DNA of 64,000 nt. Source: Chryseobacterium jejuense (lineage in GTDB: Bacteria; Bacteroidota; Bacteroidia; Flavobacteriales; Weeksellaceae). Position numbers and translations under genes: made by a program. Positions 42,860 to 51,994 of this stretch are shown piece by piece; the first letter of the stretch is position 1, and each line of letters starts with the position of its first letter. The notes under the pieces are model-generated. The model ran no database searches. It saw only the letters and a program-made list of their open reading frames with translations, and was not told the DNA's origin. The stretch is from positions 62,001 through 126,000 of the forward strand of contig NZ_JAGIPR010000014.1 of the NCBI RefSeq assembly GCF_017877355.1, written 5' to 3'.

Positions 42860-44347
42860 TCATCGAAAATGCAGAATATTCTGGGAAAGAATTTCAATAC
42901 TTTTTTCCATTTCATCAAAACTCAAATCTCCAAATCCTAATCTCATTGCAGTAAGATTTTTATTCTGATAGAGAAGAGTTTTTGGAATAAAGAGATTATC
43001 CTGAGCACATTTCCGGCTCAGCTGCATCAGATTAATGGGAATATTCCATTCCATCCAGATGGCAAGACCTCCGGAAGGTTTCTCAAATGTAATTACATCT
43101 CCAAGATTTTCTTTGAGCAAACCACTGAAATGATCCCGTCTTTCCTGATAAATTTTTAAGGACTTCTTGAGATAACGATTGATTTCTCCTTCTTCAATCA
43201 TTTCTCCCAATGTTCTTTCCATCAAAATATCACCCTGACGATCAATAATTCCAAGGTGTTTCCGCATTTCCACCATCAGATTTTCAGGAGCCACAATAAA
43301 GCCGGTTCTGAATCCAGGTGCCAATGATTTTCCGAAAGATCCGATGTAAATAACCATTCCGTTCGTATCAGCACTCGCCAAAGGCAGAATTGGACTTTTA
43401 TCATAATGGAATTCATAATCATAGTCGTCTTCAAGAATCACAAATCCATATTCATGAGCCAGTTCTAGCAATTCCAGTCTACGCTGGGCACTTAAAGCCA
43501 CTGTTGTGGGGTAATGATGGTGCGGAGTAAGATAAAGCATTCTTATTTTCTGTTTTTTACAGGCTTCCCGAACACTTTCTACGATAATTCCATCCTCGTC
43601 AATCGGAAGGGTAACAATACTAACGCCTGCTTTTTGAAAAATCATATTAACGGAAAAATAACTCAGGTCACCCACCAGAACAGTATCACCAGCAGACAAC
43701 AGGATTTCGGAAACAATATAAATACTCATTTCCGTACTTCGGGTGATCAAAAGGTTATTTTTAGAGATTGGTAATCCACGGGATAAATTGAGATACTGAG
43801 ACAAATGTTCTTTAAAAAATTCACTTCCGTCATGGTTATAATGCCCAAGTCCTTTCTGATTGGACTTCCGTTTAAGAATGGAACTGTAATATCGGGAATG
43901 CTGCCCGATCTGGGTAAGTCTGATATCCGGTACACCGTCATTAAAGACATACTCACAGTCCGAGTGCTCAAAAGGATTATCTAAGATATTAGAGGTTTTA
44001 AATGTGAAACCGGTATTCTTAGGATAGTTCTGAAGGTTATTTTCCTCAAAGTCCTTTACTTTTACTGGCTTTTCCTGATCTTTCCCAATCACAAAAGTTC
44101 CTTTATTAGGGAAACTGTCTACCCAACCCTGTGCAGACAGCTCATCATACACTGCCACTGCTGTATTTCGATGTACATCCAGAATTCCACTGAAGGCTCT
44201 GGTTCCCGGAAGTTTAGTGCCAAATGGTAAAACACCTCTTTGAATAGCATTCACCAATTGATTGGCTATTTGCAGATAGATAGAAGTTTCTGATTTTCTA
44301 TCAATTTTAATAAAACTTTCATAAGGAATCTTAACCGGACTATCCAT
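42860..44347 (-). CDS. MocR-family regulator divergent from the biotin operon
   Basis: 495 residues. The GntR winged helix is at about 20-90 (IANQLVNAIQRGVLPFGT, GTRAFSGILDVHRNTAVAV). An aminotransferase fold follows with LYLTPHHHYPTTVALS, ILEDDYDYEFHY and the PLP lysine in GSFGKSLAPGFRTGFIV. It is complete, with all PLP contacts present. It faces the diiron-protein/bio operon across 66 bases. Because BioA and BioF are themselves PLP enzymes handling amino-pelargonates, a MocR that senses such a compound through PLP is an attractive hypothesis. Direct evidence is limited to position. Confidence 0.9.
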   Translation of the reverse strand: MDSPVKIPYESFIKIDRKSETSIYLQIANQLVNAIQRGVLPFGTKLPGTRAFSGILDVHRNTAVAVYDELSAQGWVDSFPNKGTFVIGKDQEKPVKVKDFEENNLQNYPKNTGFTFKTSNILDNPFEHSDCEYVFNDGVPDIRLTQIGQHSRYYSSILKRKSNQKGLGHYNHDGSEFFKEHLSQYLNLSRGLPISKNNLLITRSTEMSIYIVSEILLSAGDTVLVGDLSYFSVNMIFQKAGVSIVTLPIDEDGIIVESVREACKKQKIRMLYLTPHHHYPTTVALSAQRRLELLELAHEYGFVILEDDYDYEFHYDKSPILPLASADTNGMVIYIGSFGKSLAPGFRTGFIVAPENLMVEMRKHLGIIDRQGDILMERTLGEMIEEGEINRYLKKSLKIYQERRDHFSGLLKENLGDVITFEKPSGGLAIWMEWNIPINLMQLSRKCAQDNLFIPKTLLYQNKNLTAMRLGFGDLSFDEMEKSIEILSQNILHFR

Positions 44348-44356
44348 AATATAAAA

Positions 44357-44395
44357 ACTGGCACCATAGAACCATCCGGCAATATACTACTTTTG
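44357..44395 (+). promoter_or_regulatory. Promoter of the diiron/bio operon with candidate MocR sites
   Basis: TACTTTTG (44388-44395) is a full -7 match; no -33 TTTG is present at 44365. The region upstream carries a direct ATGGT repeat on the minus strand (within 44357-44378). A weak -33 with repeated sites beside it suits an activator such as MocR. Confidence 0.45.
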
Positions 44396-44413
44396 ACATC
44401 AAAATAAAAATCT

Positions 44414-45037
44414 ATGGAATTTCATCATCTGCTCAGAAGAATAGTACAGGACGGCAGTACTCATGCCAAATGGCTGAACACTCTTTCTTTTATGGAAAAT
44501 GCTGGTGCCAGAAAAATATCAAAGTGTGAACATCCGGTTCTGGTTACCCAAATCCAGCTTAAACACGCCGCTGAAGAGCATCGCCATGCTTATTATCTCA
44601 AAAAACAGATCGGGAAAATAGATCCGGAACTGTGTAAAACGTATGAAAGCAGAGAATTGCTTGCTCCGGTTGCAACCAGACAATATCTGCATTCATTGGA
44701 TATTAAAGCCTGCAGATACCTTCAGGAGGCTTTTCAGCTTACAAAAGAAGACCTTAAATATGCAGCCTACCTTTTTGTAACCTATGCCATTGAAGTCCGC
44801 GCAGATGAACTTTATCCTGTTTACCAAGAGATCCTTACAAAAGAATCATCTAAAATTATGGTAAAATCTATTATTCTGGAAGAAGAAGGACATCTGGAAG
44901 AGATGATTAATCAACTTAATGAATTTTCTGAAGACTGGCAGCTGCACGCAGATAAGGTCTTAGAGATTGAAAAAGAGCTGCATCAACAATGGATCAATGC
45001 GATTAAAGAAGAAGTGTCTCAACTGAATTATGCTTAA
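44414..45037 (+). CDS. Ferritin-like diiron protein in the biotin operon, unknown function
   Basis: 207 residues, almost wholly helical. Two ExxH motifs, E55-x-x-H58 (AAEEHRHAYYLKK) and E157-x-x-H160 (ILEEEGHLEEM), together with candidate glutamates E28 and E127/E132 match the E...ExxH...E...ExxH metal pattern of ferritin-like four-helix diiron proteins. The family includes oxygenases, desaturases and oxidases. It overlaps bioF by 8 bases, so it is translationally coupled to biotin synthesis. No BioC, BioH or BioI gene is in the window. An oxidative step in making the pimeloyl precursor is a reasonable, unproven, inference. Confidence 0.7.
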   Translation: MEFHHLLRRIVQDGSTHAKWLNTLSFMENAGARKISKCEHPVLVTQIQLKHAAEEHRHAYYLKKQIGKIDPELCKTYESRELLAPVATRQYLHSLDIKACRYLQEAFQLTKEDLKYAAYLFVTYAIEVRADELYPVYQEILTKESSKIMVKSIILEEEGHLEEMINQLNEFSEDWQLHADKVLEIEKELHQQWINAIKEEVSQLNYA

Positions 45038-46139
45038 AAACATAAATCGTTTTCAGGAAGCACTCTGCAAAAGAAAGCAGGCAGGGATATTACGAACTTT
45101 AAAGCAAAAGGTTGAAGGTGTTGATTTCTACTCCAATGATTATCTGGGATTAGCGAGAAGCAAAGAATTTCAAAATATATTGCTGGAAAAGATCAATAAG
45201 AATCCTCAATTGCTTTCAGGTAGCACAGGTTCCAGACTGATTAGTGGAAACAGCAGGGTAGTAGTTTTTACAGAAAATTTCATTGCTGAGAAGCATCAGT
45301 TTTCTTCTGCATTGTTGTTTCCATCAGGTTACAATGCTAATTTAGCTTTATTTTCAACACTTCCGGGCCGTCATGATACGATTATTGTAGATGAACAGAT
45401 TCACCGTTCCGTACATGATGCCTGTAAAATGTCGAATGCCCGAAAATTAAAGTTCAGACACAATGATATTGAGCATTTGGAAAGTATCTTAGAAAAACAG
45501 GAAGGACATTGTTATATCGCTATAGAAAGCCTCTATTCTATGGAAGGAGATCTAGCCCCAATTCGTGAAATTGCTAAGCTGACAAAGCAATATGAGGCAG
45601 ACTTAATCGTTGATGAAGCTCATGCATTCGGAGTTTATGGAAATGGCTTGGTAGATCAATATGGTTTACAGAATCAGGTGACAGCCAATGTCATCACATA
45701 TGGCAAAGCTTTGGGAGCTCATGGTGCAGCAATACTTTGTAATGAGACTGTAAAATCTTACCTGGTGAATTTCGCTTCTCCATTTATCTATACCACTTCC
45801 GCACAGGATTTTCAATGGATGAGCATCAAAACAGGCTATGATTTTCTGGAAGGCCATAAAGAATTATCCATACTGCTTCAGGAAAACATAAAAACATTTC
45901 GAAGTCAGGGATTAGAGTCTCCATCTTCAGAAACAAGTCCGGTTCAGGCTATTATCATTCCCAACAATCAGACATTGAAATCTTTACATGAAGCATTATC
46001 AGAAGAAGGATTTTTAACTTATGCCATCTACAGTCCAACGGTAAAAGAAGGAACCGAAAGACTCCGGATATGTCTTCACAGCTTTAATACGGAAGCGGAG
46101 ATTACAAGGCTTACAGAAATTATTAAAGACTTTATTTAA
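45030..46139 (+). CDS. bioF: 8-amino-7-oxononanoate synthase
   Basis: 369 residues. The alpha-oxoamine synthase pattern is complete: DFYSNDYLGLA, SGSTGSRLISGN, FPSGYNANL, VDEAHAFGVYG (PLP aspartate), and the PLP lysine in ITYGKALGAHGAA. It condenses pimeloyl-ACP/CoA with alanine to give KAPA, the first committed ring-forming step of biotin synthesis. It overlaps the preceding diiron gene by 8 bases. BioD follows after 38 bases. The length is near the family norm (~384 aa). Confidence 0.93.
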   Translation: MLKNINRFQEALCKRKQAGILRTLKQKVEGVDFYSNDYLGLARSKEFQNILLEKINKNPQLLSGSTGSRLISGNSRVVVFTENFIAEKHQFSSALLFPSGYNANLALFSTLPGRHDTIIVDEQIHRSVHDACKMSNARKLKFRHNDIEHLESILEKQEGHCYIAIESLYSMEGDLAPIREIAKLTKQYEADLIVDEAHAFGVYGNGLVDQYGLQNQVTANVITYGKALGAHGAAILCNETVKSYLVNFASPFIYTTSAQDFQWMSIKTGYDFLEGHKELSILLQENIKTFRSQGLESPSSETSPVQAIIIPNNQTLKSLHEALSEEGFLTYAIYSPTVKEGTERLRICLHSFNTEAEITRLTEIIKDFI

Positions 46140-46177
46140 GAAAAAAACACCACGCATCACTTAACTCAATACTTCAA

Positions 46178-46789
46178 ATGAAACTATTTATAACAGGAAT
46201 AGGAACTGAAATTGGAAAAACAGTCTGTTCTGCCATTTTAGTACAATATTTTAAAGCTGATTACTGGAAACCCGTACAATCAGGAGATCTGCACTACACA
46301 GATAGCCATAAAATAAAAGCCTGGACTGATGATACAATTTGTCATCCGGAAACATACCGTCTCAAATTGGCTGCCTCACCACATCAATCTGCAAGAGCGG
46401 AAAACAAACAGATCAACCTTGATGATTTTCAACTTCCGGAAACTCAAAATGCTCTGATTGTGGAAGGAGCAGGTGGGCTTATGGTTCCGCTTTCAGATGA
46501 TACTTTTATGATTGACCTTATTGAGAAACTAAAACTTCCGGCAGCTCTTGTCGTGAGAAATTATTTAGGCTGCATCAATCATACTTTATTATCGATCATG
46601 GCCCTACAACAAAAAAAAATCACGCTGGAATACCTGATTTTCAATGGAGATTTCCCCGAAGACACTGAAAGAGTTATTTCAAACTTTATTACAAAAGAAA
46701 CAAAAATTATCAAAATACCTGAAATAGAAAGTTCGGATAAAGAACATATCACCACTATTGCAAAACAATTAACAATAACAAAACTATGA
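46178..46789 (+). CDS. bioD: Dethiobiotin synthetase
   Basis: 203 residues. The P-loop GIGTEIGKTV is at 7-16, with KPVQSGDLH and EGAGGLMVPL, all hallmarks of BioD. The enzyme forms the ureido ring of dethiobiotin from DAPA, CO2 and ATP. Its stop overlaps the bioB start by 4 bases. It is slightly shorter than the E. coli protein (225 aa). Confidence 0.92.
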   Translation: MKLFITGIGTEIGKTVCSAILVQYFKADYWKPVQSGDLHYTDSHKIKAWTDDTICHPETYRLKLAASPHQSARAENKQINLDDFQLPETQNALIVEGAGGLMVPLSDDTFMIDLIEKLKLPAALVVRNYLGCINHTLLSIMALQQKKITLEYLIFNGDFPEDTERVISNFITKETKIIKIPEIESSDKEHITTIAKQLTITKL

Positions 46790-47775
46790 TAATGGATAGA
46801 ACAACAACAATCAGAAACAACTGGACGAAAGAAGAAATAGAGGAAATTTATCACTTACCGCTTATGGAGCTTATTTATAAAGCTGCAACGGTACACCGCG
46901 AATGGCATGATCCATCTGAAGTACAGATCTCTACTTTGTTATCCATCAAAACCGGAGGCTGCCCCGAAGACTGCTCATATTGTGGTCAGGCAGCACGTTA
47001 TCACACTAATATCAAAGTACAGGCTTTATTACCAACAGAAACGGTAATTGCTCATGCTCAAAAAGCTAAAGACAGTGGCTCATCCCGTTTCTGTATGGCT
47101 GCAGCATGGCGTGAAGTTCGTAACAACCGTGATTTTGACAGAGTTATTGATATGGTAAAAGGAGTGAATGATCTAGGTTTGGAAGTATGCTGTACTTTGG
47201 GAATGCTTACCGAAGAACAGGCTATAAGGCTTCAGGAAGCTGGATTATATGCTTATAACCACAATCTTGACACTTCTGAGCAATACTACGAAGAAATCAT
47301 TTCTACCAGAACATTTGACAATAGAATCAACACGATTAACAATGTTAGAAAAGCAGGAATTACAGTATGCTCAGGCGGAATTATTGGCTTGGGAGAAACC
47401 CACAGAGACAGAATTTCTATGTTGCTAACATTAGCCACTATGCCTAAACATCCGGAATCTGTTCCTATCAATGCATTGGCTAGGGTAGAGGGAACTCCTT
47501 TGGAAGATAATGAGAAAGTAGATACCTGGGAAATGGTAAGAATGATTGCCACTGCAAGAATTGTGATGCCTTCTTCTATGGTAAGATTGAGTGCCGGACG
47601 TATAGAAATGACTGAAACAGAACAGGCATGGTGTTTTATGGCTGGTGCTAACTCTATCTTCACTGGAGAAAGAGAAACATTGCTGGTAACGCCTAATCCG
47701 GGTGTTTCTGAAGACATGCAAATGCTACAGACCCTTGGATTAAAACCCATGATGAAAAAAGAAACCTGCTGTTAA
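46786..47775 (+). CDS. bioB: Biotin synthase
   Basis: 329 residues. The radical-SAM motif CxxxCxxC is C59-C63-C66 in TGGCPEDCSYCGQAARYH. Further BioB marks are FCMAAAWREVRN, YAYNHNLDTSEQYY, SGGIIGLGE and VRLSAGRIEM. It inserts sulfur into dethiobiotin using a [4Fe-4S] cluster and an auxiliary cluster. The start could be the ATG at 46786 or 46792. The 327-base gap to bioA suggests a separate or weaker downstream transcript. Confidence 0.95.
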   Translation: MIMDRTTTIRNNWTKEEIEEIYHLPLMELIYKAATVHREWHDPSEVQISTLLSIKTGGCPEDCSYCGQAARYHTNIKVQALLPTETVIAHAQKAKDSGSSRFCMAAAWREVRNNRDFDRVIDMVKGVNDLGLEVCCTLGMLTEEQAIRLQEAGLYAYNHNLDTSEQYYEEIISTRTFDNRINTINNVRKAGITVCSGGIIGLGETHRDRISMLLTLATMPKHPESVPINALARVEGTPLEDNEKVDTWEMVRMIATARIVMPSSMVRLSAGRIEMTETEQAWCFMAGANSIFTGERETLLVTPNPGVSEDMQMLQTLGLKPMMKKETCC

Positions 47776-48102
47776 CCAATTACAAATCATAATTATGAGT
47801 TTCTGGATTTTAATACAGAGCATTTTGATGTTTATTCAGGAGCTACTTACTGAATATCTTAGCCTTTGATTTTATGATTTAAATGCTAAGATCGCAGAAA
47901 AGCATAATGAAAATACATGTTTTTCGTTCGCAAGGGCATTGCATTTAGCAGAGAAAAGTATATCAACTAATCCTGACTGAGTGAAACGCCTTTGCAATCT
48001 TAAAAGTCATACAGCATCATTGTAAAGCCTTTAGCGGACGTTGCGTTAAAAACAGAAAATCTCAACCAGACTTCAAAAGTCATCAATACATTTTATAAAC
48101 AC
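47776..48102. other. 327-base gap between bioB and bioA, repeat-like, no gene
   Basis: A 24-residue hydrophobic frame (47795-47869) is present but has no support. The rest includes TTCGTTCGCAAGGGCATTGC, then GCCTTTGCAATC, then TTTAGCGGACGTTGCGTT. These 'cgcaaaggc'-like words also occur near 19830 and 31220, so this looks like worn dispersed repeat sequence. Confidence 0.4.
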
Positions 48103-49392
48103 ATGGATACAATAACACCACCCAATCTTCAACAAAGAGATAAAGCTGTCAACTGGCATCCTTATACCCAGATGAAAACTGCAGATGAAATCATCCCTAT
48201 CATAAAAGGAAAGGGGCTTTATCTTTACGACAATGAAGGTAAAAAATACATGGATGTAGTTTCTTCATGGTGGGTAACCCTGCATGGACATTCTCACCCT
48301 TATATTGCTCAACGTATCTTTGAACAGCTTAATACATTGGAACAGGTTATTTTTGCTGGATTTACCCATGAACCAGCCACACAGCTTTCAGAGAATCTAC
48401 TAAAACTTTTACCCTCCAACCAGAAAAAGGTCTTCTATTCTGATAATGGCTCTACAGCTGTGGAAGTAGCTTTAAAAATGTGTATTCAGTATGCACACAA
48501 TCAGGGAAAAGAAAAAAACAAAATCCTTGCTTTTAAAAATGCATACCATGGTGACACTTTTGGAGCGATGTCTGTAAGCGGAAAAAGCTATTGGACCAAA
48601 CCTTTTGAAAGCAGACTGTTTGAAGTTGTTTTCATTGATACTCCCAATGCTGAAAATCTAGAAAGTTTGCAGTCTCAGATTAAAGATATTGCTGATGAGG
48701 TGGCGTGCTTTATTTACGAACCATTAGTTCAGGGAGCAGCAGGAATGCTGATGTATAAGGCTGAAGACCTGAATAACCTGATGAGGTTCTGCAGGGAACA
48801 GGAAATTCTAATGATTCAGGATGAGGTTTTTACAGGATTTGGAAGAACCGGAAAACTCTTTGCTGCTAATTATCTTACCGAACAGCCGGATATTATGTGT
48901 TTTTCAAAAGGGCTCACAGGCGGAACCATGCCTATGGGAATCACCACCTGCTCCAAAACCATTTATGACGCTTTCTGGTCTGATGATAAGTATAAAACCT
49001 TATTTCATGGACATTCTTTTACCGCTAATCCTTTAGCTTGTACCGCAGCTTTAGCCAGTATGGAATTATTACTTCAAAAAAAAACCCAAATGGATATCAA
49101 ACGTATTTCTCAGCAACATTCAGACTTTATCAAAGCACTCGCTTCACATCCGCAAGTTGAAAATGCACGCCAGATCGGAACCATTCTCGCTTTTGATTTT
49201 AAAACCGGGCACGGGACTTCTTATTTCAATGAGGTCGGGAAAAGACTTTATAATGAGTTTTTATTGAGGGGAATCATTATGCGTCCTTTAGGAAACGTTC
49301 TTTATCTGGTACCTCCTTATTGTATTTCTTCTGAGGAACTAGGTATAGTGTATCAGAATATTCTGGAGGTTTTGGATCAGTTTCAGGGTTAG
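48103..49392 (+). CDS. bioA: Adenosylmethionine-8-amino-7-oxononanoate aminotransferase
   Basis: 429 residues. BioA marks: WHPYTQMKTADEIIPI, DVVSSWWVTLHGHSHP, FYSDNGSTAVEVALKM, the PLP aspartate in IQDEVFTGFGRTG, and the PLP lysine in CFSKGLTGGTMPMG. It converts KAPA to DAPA with S-adenosylmethionine as the amino donor. It completes the F-D-B-A set of late biotin genes. An intrinsic terminator follows its stop. Confidence 0.94.
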   Translation: MDTITPPNLQQRDKAVNWHPYTQMKTADEIIPIIKGKGLYLYDNEGKKYMDVVSSWWVTLHGHSHPYIAQRIFEQLNTLEQVIFAGFTHEPATQLSENLLKLLPSNQKKVFYSDNGSTAVEVALKMCIQYAHNQGKEKNKILAFKNAYHGDTFGAMSVSGKSYWTKPFESRLFEVVFIDTPNAENLESLQSQIKDIADEVACFIYEPLVQGAAGMLMYKAEDLNNLMRFCREQEILMIQDEVFTGFGRTGKLFAANYLTEQPDIMCFSKGLTGGTMPMGITTCSKTIYDAFWSDDKYKTLFHGHSFTANPLACTAALASMELLLQKKTQMDIKRISQQHSDFIKALASHPQVENARQIGTILAFDFKTGHGTSYFNEVGKRLYNEFLLRGIIMRPLGNVLYLVPPYCISSEELGIVYQNILEVLDQFQG

Positions 49393-49413
49393 GATATTTC
49401 TTATTCAAAAAAC

Positions 49414-49449
49414 ATCAGCCTCATAGACTTTCAAATCTATAAGGCTGAT
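49414..49449 (+). terminator. Terminator after bioA
   Basis: ATCAGCCT (49414-49421) pairs with AGGCTGAT (49442-49449), with an inner ATAGA/TCTAT stem. Confidence 0.65.
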
Positions 49450-49474
49450 AAATTATGATTAAAAACAAGCTCTT

Positions 49475-49682
49475 TTAAATTTCCTGTTCTGCATTTTTCA
49501 AGATTTTTATTAATTCTTTCAACTCATCTTTACTGAACTCATTTAAAGAATTTCTGTAACATCTAGAAGCGGTAAGTCATTGCAAAGAAGATAGGACATT
49601 TATCCAGAAAAAGATTAATAAAAAAGGATATGAAACTCAGTGTTTTATTCCAAAGAATGGGGAAGAAATAGATCTTTATTAA
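49475..49682. pseudogene. Remnants of two broken genes between bioA and MFS gene
   Basis: The minus strand from about 49580 to 49475 reads CYRNSLNEFSKDELKELIK and onward to a stop, like the C-terminus of a lost regulator. The plus strand from about 49618 to 49682 reads KKGYETQCFIPKNGEEIDLY then stop. Both are preceded by stops in frame. They suggest decay of former genes; families are not assignable. Confidence 0.4.
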
Positions 49683-49725
49683 AAAAACTGGTTTCGTAAA
49701 CTTAAAAATATATCTATTTCAATAA

Positions 49726-49760
49726 AAAATGAGGCCTTTCATACAGAAAAGCCTCATTTT
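49726..49760. terminator. Perfect hairpin terminator (minus-strand MFS gene)
   Basis: AAAATGAGGC (49726-49735) is exactly complementary to GCCTCATTTT (49751-49760), with A/T runs on both sides, 24 bases from the MFS stop codon. Confidence 0.8.
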
Positions 49761-49784
49761 ATTTAAAATTAAAACTAAGTATCA

Positions 49785-50987
49785 TTAATCTTCTACATAT
49801 TTATTCCTTGCTGCTCTTAGTCCGAAATAGAGCATTATTAGTACCGCAATGCTCAGAAAGTAAAATGAGGTATTCCAGGAAATATCCCAATCATGCAGCT
49901 TTCCAAATACCGGAGGACCAAATGCAGCAATCAGATAACCTACAGACTGTGCCATTCCGGAAATCTTTACTGCATTGATACTGCTTTTGGTTCTTGTAGA
50001 GAAAAACAAGATGGATAAACTGAAAGATAACCCATTAGAAATCCCTATAATGACAGCATTCACATAGATCCATTGAGATTTCAGAAAGACAAACATCATG
50101 GTACTTCCAAACATCAGAGCACATATAAAAAGGATCAAAATTCTTTGGTCTTTCATTTTACTGGCAATAATCGGACAGCAGAATGTTATCGGAATCATAG
50201 TAATCTGAATAACAAAAAGCACCCATCCCGAACTTTCACCAGACATATTATAATCGGTAAGGAATGAAGGCAGCCACGCCACCATACAGTAATAAAACAA
50301 AGACTGTAACCCCATAAAAACACTGATATTCCATGCCTGGGCAGATTTAAACATATTAAAATCGGAAGTTCCCAACGCCGTTTTAAGTTGTGTAGGATTC
50401 TTCTTATTAAATATCATTTCAAGAATCAACACTACAAATCCCAAAGCAGCAATAACCAACCAAATTCCCAAAGATCCACGCCATCCGAAGCCTGTCCATT
50501 CTCCAATTCTTACACTGAAACCGGAAGCCAAAGCAGCCGTAAGGTTCATAGAAACAGCAAAAATCCCCGTCATTAAACCAATCTGCTTCGGAAAATTATT
50601 CTTAACATATCCGGGAGTCACTACATTTCCAATACAAATTCCCAAACCGATAAATACAGAGCCTGCAAATAACAGCCAAAGAGAACCTGAAATTCTCAGG
50701 AACAATCCAAAACTTAAAATAATCAACGAATACATTAACAGTTTACTGATTCCGAACTTATTGGAAAACCTGCTGACCAAGACAGAGCAGACTGCAAACA
50801 TAAAAAGTGGAATAGAGGTCAAAAGACTCACCTGGAAATTATCCAGCTTCAGCGCATCTCTTACATCACCAAGCACTGGAGATACGGCCACAATCGGTGA
50901 CCGAAGATTGCTGGAAATCAATATTACAACCAGCACATTCAGAAGCATTAAAACATAAGAAGCATTCTTTTTTACTTCGTTCTTCAT
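49785..50987 (-). CDS. MFS transporter (CynX/NimT-like)
   Basis: 400 residues from the ATG at 50987; the longer frame to 51083 would run through the divergent promoter and the AraC start. There are 12 predicted helices, with the opening LISSNLRSPIVAVSPVLGDV, which is typical of the cyanate-permease/nitroimidazole (CynX/NimT) branch. It is divergent from an AraC regulator, with a perfect 16-bp palindrome between them. It is probably an inducible exporter. Confidence 0.87.
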   Translation of the reverse strand: MKNEVKKNASYVLMLLNVLVVILISSNLRSPIVAVSPVLGDVRDALKLDNFQVSLLTSIPLFMFAVCSVLVSRFSNKFGISKLLMYSLIILSFGLFLRISGSLWLLFAGSVFIGLGICIGNVVTPGYVKNNFPKQIGLMTGIFAVSMNLTAALASGFSVRIGEWTGFGWRGSLGIWLVIAALGFVVLILEMIFNKKNPTQLKTALGTSDFNMFKSAQAWNISVFMGLQSLFYYCMVAWLPSFLTDYNMSGESSGWVLFVIQITMIPITFCCPIIASKMKDQRILILFICALMFGSTMMFVFLKSQWIYVNAVIIGISNGLSFSLSILFFSTRTKSSINAVKISGMAQSVGYLIAAFGPPVFGKLHDWDISWNTSFYFLSIAVLIMLYFGLRAARNKYVED

Positions 50988-50996
50988 TATAATAAA

Positions 50997-51013
50997 ACTT
51001 TTGTACAAAAGTA
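50997..51013. promoter_or_regulatory. Perfect 16-bp palindromic operator over the MFS -7 box
   Basis: ACTTTTGTACAAAAGT (50997-51012) is a perfect palindrome. The minus-strand -7 element TACTTTTG (51013-51006) lies within it, so a bound repressor would block the MFS promoter. Plus-strand TAATTTTG elements for the AraC gene follow. Confidence 0.7.
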
Positions 51014-51060
51014 GCATAGTAATTTTGTTTAATTTTGCCAAAGTTTTAACCTGAAACGAC

Positions 51061-51867
51061 ATGAATGCGAACGACAGTATCAAAATAGATGAGCTTAATA
51101 AACCTTATTTTGTATGGTTTGAAGAAAACTGGATTCATGATAATGTTCTCCACCAGCATGAAAAGGGTCAATTGGTATATGTAGAAAGTGGATTTCAGTA
51201 TATCACGATTGAAGAAAAGATTTATCTTCTTCCCCAGAATTATGCGGCCTGGATCCCTTCAAAGGCCATACATAAAACGAATTCCCATTCTGAAAAGATC
51301 AAGCTGATGATTATGTTTGCAGATACAGACAGTAAAGATTCTTTTTATGATGAGGTGAATGTCTTTTCTGTTCCTCCTGTATTAAGGGAAATGATAAAAT
51401 ATGCCGAAAAATGGTCCAAATTGATGAAAAAGGATTCCGGTGAAACTGTATTTTTAAAAGCGCTTTTTAATGAGCTTCCTTATTTTGTGGAACATTCCCT
51501 GAAGCTCCACATCTGTCTTCCAAAAGATAAGCGTCTGGAGAAAGTGATTGAACACCTTCATCATTATTATAATACAGAAATAAAAATAGACGACCTTGGT
51601 GAACTGGCTTTGGTTTCTTCCCGAAGCCTGGAGCGTATATTCAAAAAAGAAACAGGCCTTACTTTGAGCAAATATCAGCAGATGCTCCGTATTATTAAAA
51701 GCCTTGAACTTTTGAGTTCAGGAAACCTAACAATTTCAGAAACGGCTTATGAAGTAGGGTATAAGAGTGTGCAGGCGTACACCAGAAGTTTTCAGGCGGT
51801 AATGCAGTTCAGACCTACGGATTTTATGAAAAACATTAACTTAGGTCAAGGAAAAGGGACTTATTAA
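51061..51867 (+). CDS. AraC-family regulator with cupin domain
   Basis: 268 residues. The N-terminal cupin has HEKGQLVYVESGFQYITI and AAWIPSKAIHKTN. The C-terminal double HTH has IDDLGELALVSSRSLERIF and ISETAYEVGYKSVQAYTRSF. It is a paralog of the regulator at 2517-3305. It is divergent from the CynX-like exporter and probably controls it through the palindrome between them. Confidence 0.88.
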   Translation: MNANDSIKIDELNKPYFVWFEENWIHDNVLHQHEKGQLVYVESGFQYITIEEKIYLLPQNYAAWIPSKAIHKTNSHSEKIKLMIMFADTDSKDSFYDEVNVFSVPPVLREMIKYAEKWSKLMKKDSGETVFLKALFNELPYFVEHSLKLHICLPKDKRLEKVIEHLHHYYNTEIKIDDLGELALVSSRSLERIFKKETGLTLSKYQQMLRIIKSLELLSSGNLTISETAYEVGYKSVQAYTRSFQAVMQFRPTDFMKNINLGQGKGTY

Positions 51868-51994
51868 TAATTAAAATTCACCAAAAAATATCTATATAAA
51901 AGCATTTACAACTTTTATTTTAATGAATAATTCCCCTTTTGTTCATTTATTACATCAATAGCAAATTTCCAATTATACAGCTTATTAAAATAAA

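Noticed and set aside
47286..47750. 154-residue frame antisense to bioB
   Set aside because: bioB is certain; this is the mirror frame of a conserved gene.
47795..47869. 24-residue hydrophobic frame between bioB and bioA
   Set aside because: Too short, and there is no promoter, leader or conservation evidence.
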